Positions 60,946-64,000 of a DNA stretch of 64,000 bases are shown here, in pieces. The notes under the pieces are model-generated. The model searched no databases, was not told the origin of the DNA, and saw only the letters and a list, made by a program, of their open reading frames with translations. Position 1 is the stretch's first letter; the number at the start of each line of letters is the position of its first letter. Source of the DNA: Torymus aiolomorphi (taxonomy: Eukaryota; Arthropoda; Insecta; Hymenoptera; Torymidae); NCBI GenBank assembly GCA_036365515.1, contig CM070873.1:87565948-87629947 (forward strand). The letters run 5' to 3'. The translations under genes and the position numbers were made by a program.

Positions 60946-63041
60946 TACAAGTTGTCTATTAAATATGGGAACTCCTGAACGTCTTTTTATAGTGACATTT
61001 TCGCTGAAAATACTAAATGGGAAAGATTTAAGTTTTGAAAAAGCTATCAGGAAGAATGGCCATTTTATGGGACCTACTAAACTTTTGGACCTTTGTGAGT
61101 CCCAAGCTCAATTTTATAAATGGGAATCTCTATTTTTTACTCCAAATTCGTTTTCAGCGCCAAATTTTACTCTCAGCTAGGTATTATTGATGGCATCCTT
61201 GGCCAGCCTTGTGGGCCCAATGTGTGTTTTTTCCTATAAAAATGTGTTGCTTTACGTGGGTCGTGGTTTTATAGCATATGTTCTCATATTTTAGTCAAAA
61301 ACATTAAGGTTAAGGCCCCAAAACCTATTTTGGGCATTATGGGACTAATATAGGGGTTTTCTTCCGTGATAAGTGGTTTAGGATGTATTACCGATTTGTA
61401 ATTCTAAAGATCAAAGTTTGGGACCCCAAACTTGATTTGGACCTCATCAGCCCAATATCTGATTTTTTAAAAATAGTTAGTAGCTTTAGAAAGCGAGAAG
61501 ACGTTCCAAAACCACTTATCACTCAAAATGATGTAATGGTATGACTGTTTTCCGGTTATATAACAACAATTTTTTTTCTCACCCTTAGAAAAGCATTTAT
61601 ATTTTAACTACCCCTTCCCCTCTGTATATGCAACCCTACACATTATGCTGCATCATCGGTTGTACCCTTTAAACAACCTTAAATAATTTCATAATAAGAA
61701 AAAGCACTAATCAACATTTCATATTAGACCCAAAATAATTGTCATTTTTAGTTTTCTAGTAGAATGAATAATAATTCAAATTTAATTGAAAATATTCTTA
61801 CAATGTAAAATTTAATTAATTATAGTATCTGGATAATAAAATCGGAGTTATGCACTTATACACTTATTCTATTATTTTAGATATATAATTTCAAAATAGA
61901 ATTTTAATATCTTAAAATATAAACGGTATGCAATACGAATATATAGACCCTCATACTCTCCTCCCCTATATGTACTTAGTCAAAGGACGCAGAACCTATA
62001 GACTTTTGTATATATTATCTAACCTTAACCTAACCCTTCCCTTATAACCACTCCCTACCTGTTCCTTTTCCCTCTCATTGATGTTTTCAGCCAAAGGACA
62101 CAGGACCTACAGGCCTTAGCATCAAAGGAGAATTCTTTAGTCCTTATACTTGCCTATTTCCCCGTGTATATAGTTGAATTTCACTATTACACGTTACCTA
62201 ATCCCTTAATCCAAATTGATTCAACTTTTGTTCAATCTTAAATTCCAGTTTTGTCTAAACCTTTTTTTTCTCATTTTAATCTTTAGTTAGGCTTATTCCG
62301 TATAAATTTCGAATTCTCACTAAACCGTTAAAACTAATACACCCATCAAAGTTTCTGAGCAATCACGCAGAACTGACTCTAAAAATTAAATTCAATTAAA
62401 ATGCATTCGATCGCGGATTAATAAACTTTAGACCGTGAATACTAAGTTAAGTAAAAATCTAAATAATTAAACAAATCCAATTAAGCTCCATCCCTGGTAG
62501 AAGACGCGAGTCTTGCCAAAAAAAGAGCAAAGTAATATAAGTTACAACGACTTATGTTACTACATAATGCCATTGAAGTTCTTTGGACGTCACAATGACA
62601 AACTTTTGTAAGAAAAAGAAATTTTGGGCCCGTAAGGCCCAAAACAGATTTTGGGACCTTAATCTCAATATTTCTAACTAAAATGTAAGAAGATGCTGTA
62701 AAATCACTACTCACGTAAAACAACACATTTTTATAGAAAAAAACACATTGGGCCCAAAAGGCCCAAAAACTGTCCAAGGATCCCATCAATAATACCTATC
62801 TGAACGTAAAATTTTGCACTGAAAACGAATTTGGAGTAAAAAATAGGGGTTCCTATTTATAAAATTGAGCTTGGGACTCACAAAGGCCCAAAAGTTTAGT
62901 AGGTCCCAAAAAATGGTCAATCTTCCTGATAGCTTTTTCAGAATCTTAAATCATTCCAATTTAGTATTTTCAGCGAAAACGTCACTATAAAAAGATATTC
63001 AGGGGTTCTCATTGTGACATCCGTTTAATAGACACCTTGTA
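60946..63041. mobile_element. 2.1 kb foldback, TIR ACAAGKTGTCTATTAAA
   Basis: The left end ACAAGTTGTCTATTAAA and the inverse of ACAAGGTGTCTATTAAA on the right. The arms (about 60946-61480 and 62560-63041) share GTCTTTTTATAGTGAC, TTTTCGCTGAAAATACTAAA, GGACCTACTAAACTTTTGG and TTGGGCCC. The centre (61600-62450) is unrelated AT-rich sequence, with one repeat of CAAAGGACRCAGRACCTA at 61982 and 62093. Frames in the arms (such as 60965-61180) mirror each other and are not convincing genes. Confidence 0.78.
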
Positions 63042-63388
63042 TATATGCACGTAGATATTATCATAATAAATTCTTAAACTTATGAAAAAAAAAACCGAAG
63101 AAAATGTTATACTAAGATAGTCCTGGAAGTGCAGTCACCGGGAATCAAACCGTAGCAATAAAAAGTTAATTTTTCTTCACTTAAGTCGTTATTATTAATA
63201 ATAATAGTTATATACTTTAAATATCATAAGAAAAATTAAAATAAATCACTTTACTGTAAATTTCATACAAATGGTATTTTATACTTTACATTAGTCATTA
63301 ACATAATTTTTAAAAGATCGTATTTTGTGTTCTATTTTTAGAATTTGGCAACAAAAAGTGCCGGCTCCTATAGAAAATAAATAAATAT

Positions 63389-64000
63389 CTGTGGCTTTCA
63401 GGAATAACCGGTAACCACGTATCTCCATTTTTCATTATTTCGAGTAAATTGAGTTTTTAGTTTCGTATCGGTGTTTTAAATCAAGACAAATCAGATTAAA
63501 TGCAACACTGCATCTATGAGTACTAATCTAAATAACATAATTTTTACCATAGTAACTAGACCAAATAACGCTCATGTCTTAGAAAACAACTTTCATTTAC
63601 GTGGTTATTCCGGGAATAAACAAAAATTTCAATGGAGTTACGTGGGTTTTCCGGTCTCAATGGCAATTAATTTTTTTTAATAGTTATACATGATAAATAT
63701 GAACTATCGCTCAAGGGAGCTTGCAGGGGCAAATATGTGTACTCTTCTAATACAGCTACCTTGCTATGGGTACACTAAGAATAAGGAACCTCTGTCTCTC
63801 TTATTGGAAAAGTGGAGTTGTATCGTTTTTCCAGGATATTGGATGAAAAAAGCGGAGTTGTATGGTTTTTTCGGGAATTATATTAAAAAAAAAATGGAGT
63901 TATGTGATTTTTCCGGGAGTTATTCTTAAAAAAATGGAGGTACGTGGTTATTCCGGGAAAATGTTGAAAACAATGGAGTTATAGCGTTTTTCCTTATGTT
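63389..64000. mobile_element. Left end of a second TATCTGTGGCTT element
   Basis: TATCTGTGGCTTTCAGGAATAAC matches the terminus of the element at 26683-28550, shown here by its core TATCTGTGGCTTYCAGG. From about 63600 an irregular repeat of 50-65 bp (AATGGAGTTACGTGGTTTTTCC, core GGAGTTRYGTG.TTTTTCCGGGA) runs to the window edge. A frame at 63690-63929 reads through it (repeated KxELYGFFGNY-like peptide) and is likely fortuitous. Confidence 0.65.

Noticed and set aside
60965..61180. 71-codon frame
   Set aside because: It lies within an arm of a foldback and is mirrored, with breaks, in the other arm; no homology recognised.

Overview
Insect nuclear DNA, most likely hymenopteran. That placement is an inference from the protein sequences, the AT-rich introns and the style of the retroelements. 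The window carries three conserved genes on the + strand: an RNA polymerase I subunit (POLR1E/RPA49-like, 6500-9136, 375 aa in five exons), a pterin-4a-carbinolamine dehydratase (PCBD, 9520-14133, 138 aa in three exons) and a protein kinase D (39733-55619, 863 aa in eleven coding exons). I rebuilt all three by splicing across GT/AG sites with matching phase. PKD probably also has one or two non-coding first exons, near 31 kb and 38 kb.

The rest of the window, and nearly all the intron space, is mobile DNA. From the left: a minus-strand Ty3-type retrotransposon (gag plus partial pol, 1-3590), the 3' end of a non-LTR element with a frameshift, an LTR-like block, and a nest of foldback elements (5.15-6.33 kb). 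POLR1E intron 2 holds two hairpin elements, and PCBD intron 1 holds a 1.4 kb inverted repeat with another element in its centre. Between 15.7 and 29 kb lie stacked inverted-repeat elements, two of them hAT-type with exact 8-bp target duplications. The region upstream of PKD (31.7-37.1 kb) has four more foldbacks. The 11.9 kb last intron of PKD contains a four-level nest (45.0-49.2 kb) and a 2.8 kb long-armed element (50.9-53.8 kb). After PKD come a near-perfect 1.5 kb palindrome centred on an (AT)n tract, a 2.1 kb foldback, and the edge of another element.

Three patterns stand out. First, many insertions can be read exactly because the host copy survives: one arm of a foldback is interrupted and the other is not, or a paralogous array keeps the empty site. 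This gives exact TTAA, TTA/TAA and 8-bp duplications. Second, several unrelated-looking elements share one layout: a terminus starting CCC followed by a dense field of one short, usually self-complementary motif that differs between families. Third, at least five hairpins have different stems but the same apex, CGAGYGNAGCGAG, and four of them begin with a common ATAGTAYATT-like end.

No CRISPR array, functional rRNA or convincing functional tRNA gene is present. Terminal and target-site boundaries were read by eye; superfamily names rest on duplication length and termini, not on any database search.
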